Shown in pieces: positions 8,373-18,464 of a stretch of DNA of 64,000 nucleotides (its first letter is position 1; the number at the start of each line of letters is the position of its first letter). Source of the stretch: an uncultured Bacteroidales bacterium (GTDB lineage Bacteria > Bacteroidota > Bacteroidia > Bacteroidales > UBA932); NCBI GenBank assembly GCA_944326335.1, contig CALVDM010000002.1, positions 50,526-114,525 of the forward strand, read 5' to 3'. The notes beneath the pieces are model-generated. The model saw only the letters and a program-made list of their open reading frames with translations. It had not been told where the DNA came from and made no database searches. The position numbers and the translations under genes are program-made.

Positions 8373-9806
8373 TCAGCGGAAATTTGTCATTACGTCTGTA
8401 AGCAGTGCCACGAACTTGTCGAGAGATGCAAGCTCGAGCCTTTCACCGGGAGCATGGACACCCCTGATGGTCGGGCCGAACGAAATCATGTCGAGGTCCG
8501 GGTATATGTCAAGGAAAAGCCCGCACTCAAGGCCTGCATGTATCGCCCGGACAACAGGGTCTTTCCCGAAGAGTTTCCTGTAAGACTCCACACAGGCGTG
8601 CAGGACAGGAGAATTGACGTCCGGCTTCCAGCCCGGGTACTCCGACTCATGCGAGACTTCAGCCCCTGCCAGCCTGAATGCAGCTTCCACCTTCAGTGCG
8701 GCAGCCCGTCGCTCCGATGTCACGGAACTCCTCTGGCTCGTCCCGACACGTATGGTTCCGTCTCCGCGCATCTTCACCGAAGCGAGATTGGTCGAAGTCT
8801 CCACCAGCCCCTTCATGTCGCCGCTCATGGCAAGGACACCGTGCGGAGCCGCGAAGAGAGAGCGCACAAGTGCCACCGAGACCTCCGGCTCTATTGCACG
8901 GACGCCATCTCCCGGCATCGGGCACTCCACGCATTCCACGCTTATGCCGGAGTCAGTAGCGGCATATTCGCCCTTCAGGGCTTCCCCGAAAAGAGCGGCC
9001 TCCTTCATGAAACCGGCTGCAGAGTCCGGTGCAAGGGCAACCAGAGCCTCCGCCTCCCTCGCTATCGCATTTCTCTTGTTTCCTCCGTCCAGCTCTACTA
9101 CAGCCGCTTCAGGGAAGGAATACAGGAAACGTGCGAGAAGCTGGACCGCATTTGCCCGGCCCTTGTCTATGTCGTCTCCGCTATGGCCTCCGACACCGTT
9201 GAAAACCCTTACTCTGAAAAGTTTGCTGTCTCCGGCCACAGGCACCTCCCTGTAATTGAACACGGCAGTTGTGTCCATGCCTCCGGCACAGCCCACAAAG
9301 AGCTCGCCCTCGTCTTCCGAGTCGAGATTTATCAATGTCTTTCCCGTGATGAATCCAGGCTTGAGGGCCTTGGCACCGTCCATGCCTGTCTCCTCGGAGA
9401 CCGTGAAAAGGCATTCCACCTTCCCGAGCCTCAGGTCGCTTTCAAGGATTGCGAGCTGTGCAGCCATGCCAATCCCGCAGTCCGCCCCGAGGGTGGTGTC
9501 CTCGGCAATCATCCAGCCGTCTCTGAAGACATATTTTATGGGATCTCTGGAGAAATCGTGCTTCACTCCCGAATTTTTCTCGCAGACCATGTCCGAATGG
9601 CTCTGGAGGACAATGACCGGGATATCCCCGCAGCCCTCGGAAGCCTCCCTTACAATGACAACGTTGCCGGCCGCGTCAGTCCTGCATTCAAGGGACCTGG
9701 ACCTGGCGAACTCCTGGAGGAAAGCGGTAATCTTCTCCTCATGTCCGGACTCGCGGGGGATTTCCGTAATCCTCTCGAACAAGTCCAATACTTTATCTGA
9801 CAGCAT
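8373..9806 (-). CDS. pepD: Aminoacyl-histidine dipeptidase (peptidase M20C, PepD)
   Basis: 477 residues from the ATG giving MLSDKVLDLFERI, 17 bases after the dnaA stop; the open frame continues upstream into dnaA without a plausible start. It hydrolyses Xaa-His and related dipeptides in the cytoplasm. Di-zinc site: QSHSDMVCEK (His), TTLGADCGIGMA (bridging Asp), SEETGMDGA (catalytic and metal Glu), NLDSEDEGE and, at the end, AIHAGLECGLF (His). The lid domain carries FNGVGGHSGDD. Together with the M20 dipeptidase and S9 peptidase elsewhere in the window it suggests active peptide use. Confidence 0.95.
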   Translation of the reverse strand: MLSDKVLDLFERITEIPRESGHEEKITAFLQEFARSRSLECRTDAAGNVVIVREASEGCGDIPVIVLQSHSDMVCEKNSGVKHDFSRDPIKYVFRDGWMIAEDTTLGADCGIGMAAQLAILESDLRLGKVECLFTVSEETGMDGAKALKPGFITGKTLINLDSEDEGELFVGCAGGMDTTAVFNYREVPVAGDSKLFRVRVFNGVGGHSGDDIDKGRANAVQLLARFLYSFPEAAVVELDGGNKRNAIAREAEALVALAPDSAAGFMKEAALFGEALKGEYAATDSGISVECVECPMPGDGVRAIEPEVSVALVRSLFAAPHGVLAMSGDMKGLVETSTNLASVKMRGDGTIRVGTSQRSSVTSERRAAALKVEAAFRLAGAEVSHESEYPGWKPDVNSPVLHACVESYRKLFGKDPVVRAIHAGLECGLFLDIYPDLDMISFGPTIRGVHAPGERLELASLDKFVALLTDVMTNFR

Positions 9807-9823
9807 AATATGCGGTAATAAAA

Positions 9824-11245
9824 TCAGCCTCTCGCAGGGACCAGCATCTTCTCTATGTCGAGGACATACTGCCTGAACGTCTTGTCGATGCTCATCAGGT
9901 CCTGCACGGTAGAACATGCATGGAGAACGGTGGAATGGTCTTTCCCCCCTATCTCGGCACCGATTGTGGAAAGAGGGCATTTCAGGAGATTGCGGCTCAT
10001 GTACATTGCAATCTGCCTCGCCTGCACTATCTGACGCTTGCGGGACTTGGACAGAAGATTGTCCATGGTGATGTTGAAATACTGGCACACGGCCTTCTGC
10101 ACCTTGTCAATCGTGACATCGGACTTCTGCTCACCGACTATCTTGTCTGTGATTTTCCCGGCAAGCTCGACGGAAATCTCCTTGTGCGCGAATGTAGCAT
10201 TTGCTATCAGCGAAATCAACGCCCCTTCCAGTTCCCTGAAATTGGATGTTATGTGGCTCGCAAGATAGATGAGCACATCATCGCTGAGCTTCACGCCCTC
10301 CCTGAAACTGCGGGCCTTCAGCATGGAGAGCCTCGTGGCGAAATCAGGTCTCTGAAGCTCAACGGAAAGCCCCCACTTGAGGCGTGACAGAAGCCTCTCC
10401 TCGAAGTTCTGCAAATCCACCGGAGCCCTGTCCGATGTGAATATCAACTGCTTCCCGGACTGGTGCAGATGGTTGAATATCTGGAAGAAGGCATTCTGGG
10501 TCCCCGGAGAGGACATGTCCTGGATATCATCCATGATAAGCACATCCATCCGCATGTAGAACGCGAGGAAGTCCGTCAGATTGTTCTGGACATTCACGGC
10601 ATTCATGTACTGCGCCTTGAACCGGTTGGCCGGGACGTAAAGCACCACGAGCTCAGGATATTTCTCCTTTATTGCAATACCGATGGCCTGGGCGATATGC
10701 GTCTTGCCGAGCCCCGGGCCTCCGAACAGGAAAAGCGGATTGAACGCAGTCTTTCCCGGATATTGCGCGATGCTTTCACCGGCGGTGATGCCCATCTTGT
10801 TGCACTCCCCTTCCACAAGGTTTCCGAAACAATAGTTCGGATTGAGCTGGGTGTTCACCTTCACCCTCTGGAGACCGGGAATCACGAACGGATTCGGCGC
10901 TCCGGACTGCCTGTACGTAGGCACGGAGATAGGCTTGTTCTCCGGCGTGTTGCAATGCGCCGCAGGATACTCCATCGGAGGCTGCACCTTCACCGGAGCT
11001 ACCCGGTAGACCAGCTTGGCGTCCGCCCCTATCTCCCTCTTGAGAGTCTTCTTCAGCACATCGAGATAATACTCCTCGAGATACTCCCTGAAAAATTCGG
11101 AAGGGACACCCACTGTCAGCACACCGTTCTCGAAAGAGACAGGAGTGATAGGCTTGAACCAGGTCTCGAAAGCCCTCCGGTTCACTATCTGCTCTATCAT
11201 CTTGAGACAGCGCGACCATATAAGTATGTGAGTATCCTGTGACAT
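9824..11245 (-). CDS. dnaA: Chromosomal replication initiator DnaA
   Basis: 473 residues from the ATG giving MSQDTHILIWSRC; an in-frame TTG 18 bases upstream is less likely. N-terminal domain I (residues ~1-85) is followed by a short variable linker. The AAA+ domain has Walker A FGGPGLGKTHI and Walker B VLIMDDIQD, with the sensor/arginine-finger region LLSRLKWGLSVEL. Domain IV ends with the DnaA-box-binding signature GGKDHSTVLHA. It binds DnaA boxes and opens oriC. The neighbours are pepD and rpe, not dnaN/recF, as is common in Bacteroidota. Confidence 0.97.
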   Translation of the reverse strand: MSQDTHILIWSRCLKMIEQIVNRRAFETWFKPITPVSFENGVLTVGVPSEFFREYLEEYYLDVLKKTLKREIGADAKLVYRVAPVKVQPPMEYPAAHCNTPENKPISVPTYRQSGAPNPFVIPGLQRVKVNTQLNPNYCFGNLVEGECNKMGITAGESIAQYPGKTAFNPLFLFGGPGLGKTHIAQAIGIAIKEKYPELVVLYVPANRFKAQYMNAVNVQNNLTDFLAFYMRMDVLIMDDIQDMSSPGTQNAFFQIFNHLHQSGKQLIFTSDRAPVDLQNFEERLLSRLKWGLSVELQRPDFATRLSMLKARSFREGVKLSDDVLIYLASHITSNFRELEGALISLIANATFAHKEISVELAGKITDKIVGEQKSDVTIDKVQKAVCQYFNITMDNLLSKSRKRQIVQARQIAMYMSRNLLKCPLSTIGAEIGGKDHSTVLHACSTVQDLMSIDKTFRQYVLDIEKMLVPARG

Positions 11246-11509
11246 CCGTATTTTAGGTTGCAATTATATCCTTAGAAAACCGATGACAAAGATGATGAAA
11301 AAAAAGTTAGAAAAAATTTTATATTCTATTGTTTATTATCTTTTTTTTACATCTAAACGTTTGCACATTGCCAAAACGGTTGACTTATAAAAAGTTAATT
11401 ATCAATAAATTGCAACTTCAATTTTCGCTAACGACGTTGACGGACACCCATTTACGAATTTATAATGATTCTAAATTGGGATTTATTTTGCAAACCCTTT
11501 TGCAGGGCA
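11246..11509. other. AT-rich gap between mlaD and dnaA
   Basis: 264 bases without a gene, much richer in A/T than its surroundings. It should hold the dnaA promoter (minus strand) but no clean TTTG/TAnnTTTG pair was found. No DnaA box of the TTATNCACA type was seen on either strand, so there is no positive evidence for an origin here. Confidence 0.5.
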
Positions 11510-12415
11510 TCAGAACACCGATATTTTCAAATATTTCCTTGGATTCTTCTCGATTTTCCGAACAAGAGAATCGATGTTGGAAATAAGCGAATCGAGAGAA
11601 TCGTACAAAGTCCCTTCATTCATGAGACGTCCCACTGTCCCGTCGGGGTTCTGCACCTGCTCGAGCAGGGAGTTGATGTTGGAGACAGTCCCCTTGAAGT
11701 CGGCCTCTCCGAGCTGCCCTGCGACCTTCTCCACATCGGACATGGCCGAGTCGGCCTTCGCGACAACCGCCTCGAGCTGCTCCGATATGGAATTCATGTT
11801 CGTGATGAAAGCCTCTATGTCTCCGGTGCGGCCCTCCACTGATGCGGCCACTTCCCTGGCCCGTGCCACGGTGTTGTCGAGATTCTCCAGAATGCTGCGG
11901 AAATGCTCCCTGTTCCCGGGCGACATCGTCAGATTCAGGTTTGTCAAGGCGGAATCGAGGTTGTCAAGCACCTCGGAACCCCTGCTGATGAGGGGCTCGA
12001 TACCGGCGGCTATCGAAGAAAGCATGTCCGGAGACACAGACGGGACAAGACGGGCCCCGTCAGCCGCACAGGTAGCGGAAGAGCCGAGGTCTATCCTCAC
12101 GGCCTTGCCTCCCATAAGGTCTGCACTGTAAATCGTCATCCTCGAATCTTCCGGCACTGGGAAATCTTTCGATATGGAGCACACCACATCAAATCCGCCC
12201 TTTTCCTTGTCATAGTCCACCTCTGACACCGTACCGGCCTTGAAACCTTTTATATAGACAGGAGACGAAGGCAGAAGCCCCTGCACGTCCCCGTAGAAGG
12301 AGACAAGTTCGTATTCCCTGTTCAGGATATCTTTTCCGCGGAGAAAGTTGATGACGAAGAATGTCGCCGCAAGCACCACGATGGCGAGAATCCCGATTTT
12401 CAGTTCCTTTTTCAT
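11510..12415 (-). CDS. mlaD: MlaD-like MCE domain protein
   Basis: 301 residues. It is probably the substrate-binding subunit of an Mla-type phospholipid transport system between the two membranes. One N-terminal membrane anchor (residues ~5-25, KIGILAIVVLAATFFVINFL) is followed by an MCE domain at ~36-115 (SSPVYIKGFKAGTVSEVDYD, then DSRMTIYSADLMGGKAVRIDLG). A long helical, coiled-coil-prone tail to the C-terminus contains LDNLDSALTNLN. The partner ATPase and permease genes are not in the window. It starts 30 bases after the amidase stop, so the two are probably co-transcribed. Confidence 0.88.
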   Translation of the reverse strand: MKKELKIGILAIVVLAATFFVINFLRGKDILNREYELVSFYGDVQGLLPSSPVYIKGFKAGTVSEVDYDKEKGGFDVVCSISKDFPVPEDSRMTIYSADLMGGKAVRIDLGSSATCAADGARLVPSVSPDMLSSIAAGIEPLISRGSEVLDNLDSALTNLNLTMSPGNREHFRSILENLDNTVARAREVAASVEGRTGDIEAFITNMNSISEQLEAVVAKADSAMSDVEKVAGQLGEADFKGTVSNINSLLEQVQNPDGTVGRLMNEGTLYDSLDSLISNIDSLVRKIEKNPRKYLKISVF

Positions 12416-12445
12416 ATTAATATAGTATAAAAGAAATGCATCCTG

Positions 12446-13552
12446 TCAATTCTGCAGGGCGGAGACCGTACCGGACTTCACCTGCACCGGGAAGGAACCC
12501 GGGAACTCCTTGCGGACTTTCCTGAAAAGCTTCCTTGCACGGTCCGCAGAAGTCTCCATTATCACATATTTATATACGCTGCCGGCCCTGAACGACTTCA
12601 CATCATATCCCCTGAAAGCTTCGTCGCCGGCCTTCAGCTGCTTGCCCAACACGAAAATCTGCACTCCGTAACCATCCTGGACCGCAGTCACCGGCTGCGA
12701 CGGCTGTTCCCGGACGGGAGGCTGCACGGAAGAAGGCTCGGCAGTGAAGTCGAGGCTCGCGTCATATTCCTTCTTGAAGGTCCTGAAAGCGTTGTAAAGG
12801 CTTCTTGCAATCCCGCTCCGCGAAGTGGCCGAATTGAGCACCTTCAGGTCCGAGGGATTGGACATGAAACCGACCTCCACAAGCACGGCAGGCATCGTCG
12901 TCCGCCAGAGGACTATGAAAAGGTTCTGAGACACTCCCCTGCTGTGCGGAATCGGCCCGGACTTCATCTCCTTGTCGGCTTCCGCGGCGAAGGAAAGGCT
13001 CTGCTCGTAGTAGGCGTTCTGCATCAGGTTGAAGAAGATGAACGACTCCGGGTCATCAGGGTCGAAACCCTGGTAGTTGGTGGAATAGTCGTCCTCGAGA
13101 AGTATCACCGAATTCTCCCTGCGCACAAGGTCCTGGTTCGAGGAGAACTTGTCCTTGCCGAGTATATGGGTCGAAAAACCGTGGGCCTGGGTTGAGGTCG
13201 CGGCATTCACGTGAATCGAAATGAACAGATTGGCATTATTTCTGTTGGCAATGTCCGCTCTTGTTATCAGAGGCACGAAAACATCGGTGGTCCTTGTGTA
13301 GATGACCTTCACGTCAGGGTATCCCGCACTTATCATGGCTCCGAGCTTCTTGGCTATGTCGAGGTTTATGTCCTTCTCCCTGGTACGGCCGTCCTTGCTG
13401 ACACACCCGGGGTCATGGCCTCCGTGGCCGGCGTCTATGACCACTGTGGAGAACTTCAGGTCACCGTTGCCGGCATGCACCGGCAAAGCCCTGGAGGCAA
13501 GGAAAACGGCAGACAGAAGCAGGAAGCCTGAAATATGTCGGAGAGTCTTCAT
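12446..13552 (-). CDS. N-acetylmuramoyl-L-alanine amidase (Amidase_3) with C-terminal SPOR-like region
   Basis: 368 residues. It cuts the amide bond between MurNAc and the peptide stem, typically during cell separation. A signal peptide covers residues ~1-28 (ending VHAGNG). The zinc amidase domain (~33-255) has VVIDAGHGGHDPG (His), TREKDINLDIAKKL (Glu), FISIHVNA (His) and VLVEVGFMSNPSD (catalytic Glu). After a Pro/Gln-rich linker, the last ~85 residues (GYGVQIFVLGKQL...) look like a SPOR peptidoglycan-binding domain. A minus-strand -7-like TATTTTTG lies at 13605-13612, sharing the gap with the lptD promoter. Confidence 0.93.
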   Translation of the reverse strand: MKTLRHISGFLLLSAVFLASRALPVHAGNGDLKFSTVVIDAGHGGHDPGCVSKDGRTREKDINLDIAKKLGAMISAGYPDVKVIYTRTTDVFVPLITRADIANRNNANLFISIHVNAATSTQAHGFSTHILGKDKFSSNQDLVRRENSVILLEDDYSTNYQGFDPDDPESFIFFNLMQNAYYEQSLSFAAEADKEMKSGPIPHSRGVSQNLFIVLWRTTMPAVLVEVGFMSNPSDLKVLNSATSRSGIARSLYNAFRTFKKEYDASLDFTAEPSSVQPPVREQPSQPVTAVQDGYGVQIFVLGKQLKAGDEAFRGYDVKSFRAGSVYKYVIMETSADRARKLFRKVRKEFPGSFPVQVKSGTVSALQN

Positions 13553-13565
13553 TCGGACTTGGGCA

Positions 13566-13597
13566 TTTGGTAATATTTGAAAATAGTTTTAACTTTG
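13566..13597 (+). promoter_or_regulatory. lptD promoter
   Basis: TTTG, 20 bases, then TAACTTTG: exact match to both boxes of the Bacteroidota promoter. The start codon of lptD is 45 bases downstream. The gap also serves the divergent amidase-mlaD pair. Confidence 0.7.
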
Positions 13598-13641
13598 CGT
13601 CTTGCAAAAATATGAATTTTTTGCTGAAATAGAGAGATTTG

Positions 13642-16395
13642 ATGTCACAATATACTTCAGGCCCACTAAACAGGAAAAGGGACAAGCTGTTTCTTGCCAT
13701 GATCGTGATGCTGATTCTCAGTTCCTTCACGGTGTCCTCGCAAGATGACAGAAGGCCCCGCCGTAACCGTCAGCGGGCGGAACGTATCGAAGCCAGGGCG
13801 GATTCCGTCCCGGCCATAAGCGACTCCCTGCAGGCAGTGCTCGACTCCACGGCCTACGCCGATTCGGTGGCGAGGCAGGACTCTCTCGACATGCTCAGCA
13901 AAAGCTCCCTCGACCAGCCGGCATTCACCACGGCAAGAGACTCAATCATTGAGGATTTCACCGACGGGAAAAGGATGATATACTACTACGGCGACGTGAA
14001 GGTGAAATACGGGGACATGGAACTCGCCGCGGACTACATGGAATACGACCTCCAGACAAAGACCGTTTACGCGAGGGGGACAAAGGACTCCACAGGCCTC
14101 ATAACCGGCATGCCGACCATGACGCAGGGCGAAAAGACCTACACGATGGAGGAGCTGAGGTACAACTTCGACACCGGCAAGGCACGCATAAGCAACATGG
14201 TGACGCAGGAGCAGGACGGGATACTGCACGGCAAGAACATAAAGATGATGCCCGACAAGTCCATCAACATCACGAACGGCAAATACACCGTCTGCGATGC
14301 GGAGCACCCTCACTACTACCTTCACCTGACCGCAGCCAAGGTCATCACGAAACCGTCGCAGAAGACGGTGTTCGGGCCGGCATACCCGGTAATCGAGGAT
14401 GTGCCGCTCTTCCCGGTGATTCTTCCGTTCGGCTTCATCCCGAAACGTCCCGACAGGGCTACGGGACTTCTGATGCCGACCTTCGGAGAGGAGGCCGCCA
14501 GAGGTTTCTACCTGCGCGATGCCGGCATGTACTTCGTGATAGGAGACTATTTCGACCTGTCCCTCACCGGCGACATATACACACTCGGCTCATGGAGCGT
14601 GCAGGTGGACTCGAGATACAAGGTGAACTACAAATGCAACGGCAACTTCTCCATAACCTACTCGAACGACCAGACAGGAGAGAGGGGAAGCACGGATTTC
14701 GTGCAGATGAGGAACTTCGGTGTGAGATGGAGCCATTCGCAGGATGCCAAGGCACGGCCGGGGACCACATTCAGCGCATCCGTGAACTTCTCCAGCCCGT
14801 CCAACAGCCGCTACAACTCGTCTTCCGTTAACGAAGCCCTTCAGAACCAGATTTCATCGTCCATATCCTACTCGAAGAACTGGAACGGGAAATTCAACCT
14901 GTCAGTGAACGCGCTCCACAGCCAGAACTCGATAGACAGTTCCTATTCATTCACGCTGCCTAACCTGACGTTCTCGGTGAGCCGGTTCTACCCGTTCAAA
15001 AGGAAGAACAGGGTCGGAAAGGAGAGGTTCTACGAACAGTTCTCCCTCGGGTACAGCACCACGTTGCAGAACAAGGTGAACTTCAAGGCCTCAGAATTCA
15101 ACCAGCCGGGCTTCCTGGACAAGTTCCAGAACGGTATGACACACAATTTCCAGATAGGTCTCCCGAACTTCACCCTTTTCAAGTACATCAACTTCACGCC
15201 GAGCATCAGCTACGGCATGAACTGGTACTTCAACTCCACGGAGAGGGTGTACAATGCGGACACGGGGCAAGTCGAGGAAGTGAACAGCGGGCAGTTCAGC
15301 ACATTCGGGGCGACGCACACCTATTCGGGAAGCATATCCATGAACACGAGGCTGTACGGTCTCTTCAACTTCGGCAAACACAGGAAGATACAGGCCATCC
15401 GGCATGTGATATCGCCATCCATATCATTCTCGTTCAGCCCGGAAAAGGGCAAATACTTCAACGGATGGCGTACGCTCAACTATGTGGATGCCAACGGAGA
15501 GCAGCAGAGCCTGGACTACAACATATACGCCGGCCAGATATACTCCCCGCCGGGAAAGGGCCGTACCGCATCCATGAACCTGTCGATTGGCAACAATCTC
15601 GAGGCGAAGGTGCGCGACCTCAGGGACACGACAGGCAAGGGCGAGAAGAAAATCAAGCTGATAGACCAGCTCACGATAAGCACAGGCTACAACTTCCTCG
15701 CAGACTCACTGAATCTCAGCAACATAGGCATTTCCATGTCCACTTCCGTGTTCGGGAAGGTCGGAATCAGTGCGAACGTGAACCTCGACCCGTATGCAGT
15801 GGACGAGAGAGGGCGTAAATACAACAAGTTCAACGTACAGACGGAAGGCTGGACCAAACCGGTGAGGCTCACCAACGCAAGCGCATCAGTATCATACTCC
15901 CTGTCCGGAGAAGGGAAGATAAACGGGGACGACGGGAGCGCGCAGGCAGGAGGGAATCCCGCCTCCGACTACACGAGAATCTACTACCACCCGGTCACAG
16001 GAGAGTACATCCCGGGAGGATGGCTGTACTACATGAACCCAAATGCCCCGTGGTCCGTCAACTTCAACTACTCGTACAGCTACAGCCGGTCGTACCAGTA
16101 TTCCAACAACCAGCTGATAACGAACCACAGGCATACGCAGACACTCGGAGTGTCCGGAAACGTGAAACTCACCCCGGCACTGTCGTTAAACCTGTCCACA
16201 AACTTCGATATCATGGCATTCAGGATGTCCACCACGCAGTTGAGCGCGACATACGACCTGCACTGCTTCAGCATAACCTTCTCATGGATTCCGAACGGAC
16301 AATGGGAGTCGTGGTCGTTCAAAATCGCGGCAAAGGCGGCGGCCCTGTCAGACCTTCTGAGATTCAAGAAAAGCACGAGCTACTGGGACAACTGA
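13642..16395 (+). CDS. lptD: LPS-assembly outer-membrane protein LptD
   Basis: 917 residues from the ATG; the TTG just before it is in frame but not needed. A signal anchor at ~14-33 (KLFLAMIVMLILSSFTVSS) is followed by a linker with repeated Asp-Ser pairs. An LptA/OstA-like beta-jellyroll at ~80-230 carries RMIYYYGDVKVKYGDMELAA and YMEYDLQTKTVYARG. The rest is a large C-terminal barrel rich in alternating aromatic strands. PFGFIPKRPDRATGLLMPTFG is the conserved stretch where Bacteroidota LptD enters the barrel. It inserts LPS into the outer leaflet with LptE, which is not seen here. Confidence 0.9.
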   Translation: MSQYTSGPLNRKRDKLFLAMIVMLILSSFTVSSQDDRRPRRNRQRAERIEARADSVPAISDSLQAVLDSTAYADSVARQDSLDMLSKSSLDQPAFTTARDSIIEDFTDGKRMIYYYGDVKVKYGDMELAADYMEYDLQTKTVYARGTKDSTGLITGMPTMTQGEKTYTMEELRYNFDTGKARISNMVTQEQDGILHGKNIKMMPDKSINITNGKYTVCDAEHPHYYLHLTAAKVITKPSQKTVFGPAYPVIEDVPLFPVILPFGFIPKRPDRATGLLMPTFGEEAARGFYLRDAGMYFVIGDYFDLSLTGDIYTLGSWSVQVDSRYKVNYKCNGNFSITYSNDQTGERGSTDFVQMRNFGVRWSHSQDAKARPGTTFSASVNFSSPSNSRYNSSSVNEALQNQISSSISYSKNWNGKFNLSVNALHSQNSIDSSYSFTLPNLTFSVSRFYPFKRKNRVGKERFYEQFSLGYSTTLQNKVNFKASEFNQPGFLDKFQNGMTHNFQIGLPNFTLFKYINFTPSISYGMNWYFNSTERVYNADTGQVEEVNSGQFSTFGATHTYSGSISMNTRLYGLFNFGKHRKIQAIRHVISPSISFSFSPEKGKYFNGWRTLNYVDANGEQQSLDYNIYAGQIYSPPGKGRTASMNLSIGNNLEAKVRDLRDTTGKGEKKIKLIDQLTISTGYNFLADSLNLSNIGISMSTSVFGKVGISANVNLDPYAVDERGRKYNKFNVQTEGWTKPVRLTNASASVSYSLSGEGKINGDDGSAQAGGNPASDYTRIYYHPVTGEYIPGGWLYYMNPNAPWSVNFNYSYSYSRSYQYSNNQLITNHRHTQTLGVSGNVKLTPALSLNLSTNFDIMAFRMSTTQLSATYDLHCFSITFSWIPNGQWESWSFKIAAKAAALSDLLRFKKSTSYWDN

Positions 16396-16423
16396 TGCCC
16401 TCAGAAGGCTCCTGGAAAGATTT

Positions 16424-16454
16424 TTTGGAAATACGGAGCATTTTACTATATTTG
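16424..16454 (+). promoter_or_regulatory. rho promoter
   Basis: TTTG, 19 bases, TATATTTG: exact match to both boxes. The start codon is 81 bases further on, leaving an untranslated leader of roughly 75 bases, which would allow the Rho autoregulation known in other bacteria. Confidence 0.7.
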
Positions 16455-16535
16455 CAAGGTCTTTTAGCGGAATGTCCCCGCTATATTTTAATCCTTGGAT
16501 TATAACCTGTTTTCATTGAATATATTACTTTACGT

Positions 16536-18464
16536 ATGCACAATATTTTCGATTTGAATGAAATGGATATCGAACAGGTCCGTTCGATAGCGAAGGAGCT
16601 CGGAATCCATATTAACAAGAAGATGGAGAAAAAGGATATAGCCTACCTCATACTCGACAAGGAAGCGGCAATCAATGCCCACACCCCGCAGGCAGAAAAA
16701 CCAAAGAGGGGCAGACCGAGGAAACAGCCGGTGCAGCCGGCCCAGGCCGAAGTTTCAGCTCAGGACAAGGAAGCCGCTGGACAGGCAGCTGCCCAGAACG
16801 AGCCGGCCGCCCAGGAGAAGACCAGGAAGAAGAGAGGGCCAAGGAAGCGTCAGGACGAGACTCCTGCCGAAGGAGCGGCCCAGAGCACAGAGACCGCCCA
16901 GAGCCAGGACACTCAGGCAGCTTCGGGAAAGAGAAGAGGAAGAGGCAGGAAAATCGAAAACGAAAACACCGCAGACGAACAGGGGAACACAGCACCTGCG
17001 GCCGAAGCGGCACAGGAAACTGCAGCTGAAACAGCCGGAAAGCCGGCAATGCAAGGCAGGCGTGCGCGTATCCGCAGGACAGGCAGCAACTCAGGCGCTG
17101 CGGAAATGGTCGAGATAAATCAGCCCGTCGGGAATGAAAACGAGCAGAGGAACGCGCAGCCGGCACAGGCGGCACTTCCTGCACCGTCAGCCCCTCAACC
17201 TCAGAACAACAGATATCAGGAAAGAAGAGCCGAGGAGATGCCTCAGCAGAACGGCCAGAACGTACAGAACGGGCAGGGCATCCAGGGCAACCAGCAGCCC
17301 CAGCAGAAGCCGCAGCAGCGTCAGAGGATAGAATTCGAAGGTGTCATAGAAGCCACGGGAGTCCTCGAGATAATGCCGGACGGATACGGATTCCTCCGGT
17401 CTTCCGACTACAACTACCTCAACTCTCCAGACGACATATACGTGTCAGTGGGGCAGATAAAGACAAACGCCCTCAAGACAGGAGACACGGTCACCGGCGA
17501 AATCAGGCCGCCGCGCGAAGGGGACAAGTTCTTCCCTCTCGTGAAGATAAAGTCCGTGAACGGACGTTCCCCGGAGTTCATCCGCGACAGGATTCCTTTC
17601 GATTTCCTCACCCCGCTTTTCCCTGACGAGAAATTCAATCTGCTCGGGAAGGGACACAACGACCTCTCATGCAGGGTTGTGGACATGTTCACGCCGATAG
17701 GCAAAGGGCAGAGGGGGCTCATAGTGGCACAGCCGAAGACAGGTAAGACAATGCTCCTCAAGTCCATAGCCAATGCAATCGCTGACAACCACCCGGAAGT
17801 CTACATGATTGTGCTGCTGATTGACGAACGTCCTGAAGAGGTGACGGACATGGCGCGGAGCGTGAAGGCTGAAGTAGTGGCATCCACGTTTGACGAACCG
17901 GCCGAAAAGCATGTCAAAGTGGCGAACATGGTGCTCGAAAAGGCAAAGAGACTTGTGGAATGCGGACACGATGTGGTGATATTCCTCGACTCGATTACAC
18001 GTCTTGCCCGTGCATACAACACGGTGCAGCCGGCATCCGGGAAAGTGCTGTCAGGAGGTGTGGACGCAAATGCCCTCCACAAGCCGAAGAGGTTCTTCGG
18101 TGCGGCAAGGAACATCGAGAACGGAGGGTCGCTCACCATCCTTGCGACAGCCCTCACCGACACGGGCTCGAAGATGGACGATGTGATATTCGAGGAATTC
18201 AAGGGTACGGGCAACATGGAGCTTCAGCTTGACAGGAGGCTTGCCAACAAGCGCATCTTCCCTGCAGTCGATGTCACATTGAGCAGCACGCGCCGCGACG
18301 ACCTCCTCTACACGCAGGAGCAGAGCAACAGGATATGGATTCTCAGGAACTATCTTGCCGACATGAATTCAGTAGAAGCCATGGAATTCCTCAAGGACAG
18401 GCTCGAGAAGACGGTATCGAACGAAGAATTCTTAGCCACAATGAATGGAGACAAGCTCATGTAA
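16536..18464 (+). CDS. rho: Transcription termination factor Rho with long low-complexity insertion
   Basis: 642 residues, against ~420 in E. coli Rho. Residues 1-45 form the Rho N-terminal helical domain ([19 protein letters not shown]). Residues ~50-265 are a Gln/Ala/Pro/Arg/Glu-rich stretch with RGRPRKQ and KRRGRGRK basic patches and no obvious fold. The RNA-binding cold-shock-like domain follows ([16 protein letters not shown]), then the hexameric ATPase with Walker [11 protein letters not shown], Walker [17 protein letters not shown] and the Q/R-loop SGGVDANAL. It is an RNA-dependent helicase that ends transcription. Its last 20 bases overlap the MATE gene. Confidence 0.96.
   Translation: MHNIFDLNEMDIEQVRSIAKELGIHINKKMEKKDIAYLILDKEAAINAHTPQAEKPKRGRPRKQPVQPAQAEVSAQDKEAAGQAAAQNEPAAQEKTRKKRGPRKRQDETPAEGAAQSTETAQSQDTQAASGKRRGRGRKIENENTADEQGNTAPAAEAAQETAAETAGKPAMQGRRARIRRTGSNSGAAEMVEINQPVGNENEQRNAQPAQAALPAPSAPQPQNNRYQERRAEEMPQQNGQNVQNGQGIQGNQQPQQKPQQRQRIEFEGVIEATGVLEIMPDGYGFLRSSDYNYLNSPDDIYVSVGQIKTNALKTGDTVTGEIRPPREGDKFFPLVKIKSVNGRSPEFIRDRIPFDFLTPLFPDEKFNLLGKGHNDLSCRVVDMFTPIGKGQRGLIVAQPKTGKTMLLKSIANAIADNHPEVYMIVLLIDERPEEVTDMARSVKAEVVASTFDEPAEKHVKVANMVLEKAKRLVECGHDVVIFLDSITRLARAYNTVQPASGKVLSGGVDANALHKPKRFFGAARNIENGGSLTILATALTDTGSKMDDVIFEEFKGTGNMELQLDRRLANKRIFPAVDVTLSSTRRDDLLYTQEQSNRIWILRNYLADMNSVEAMEFLKDRLEKTVSNEEFLATMNGDKLM

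Noticed and set aside
11246-11509. Chromosomal origin next to dnaA
   Set aside because: AT-rich, but no TTATNCACA-type DnaA boxes were seen on either strand, and Bacteroidota origins are often not beside dnaA.
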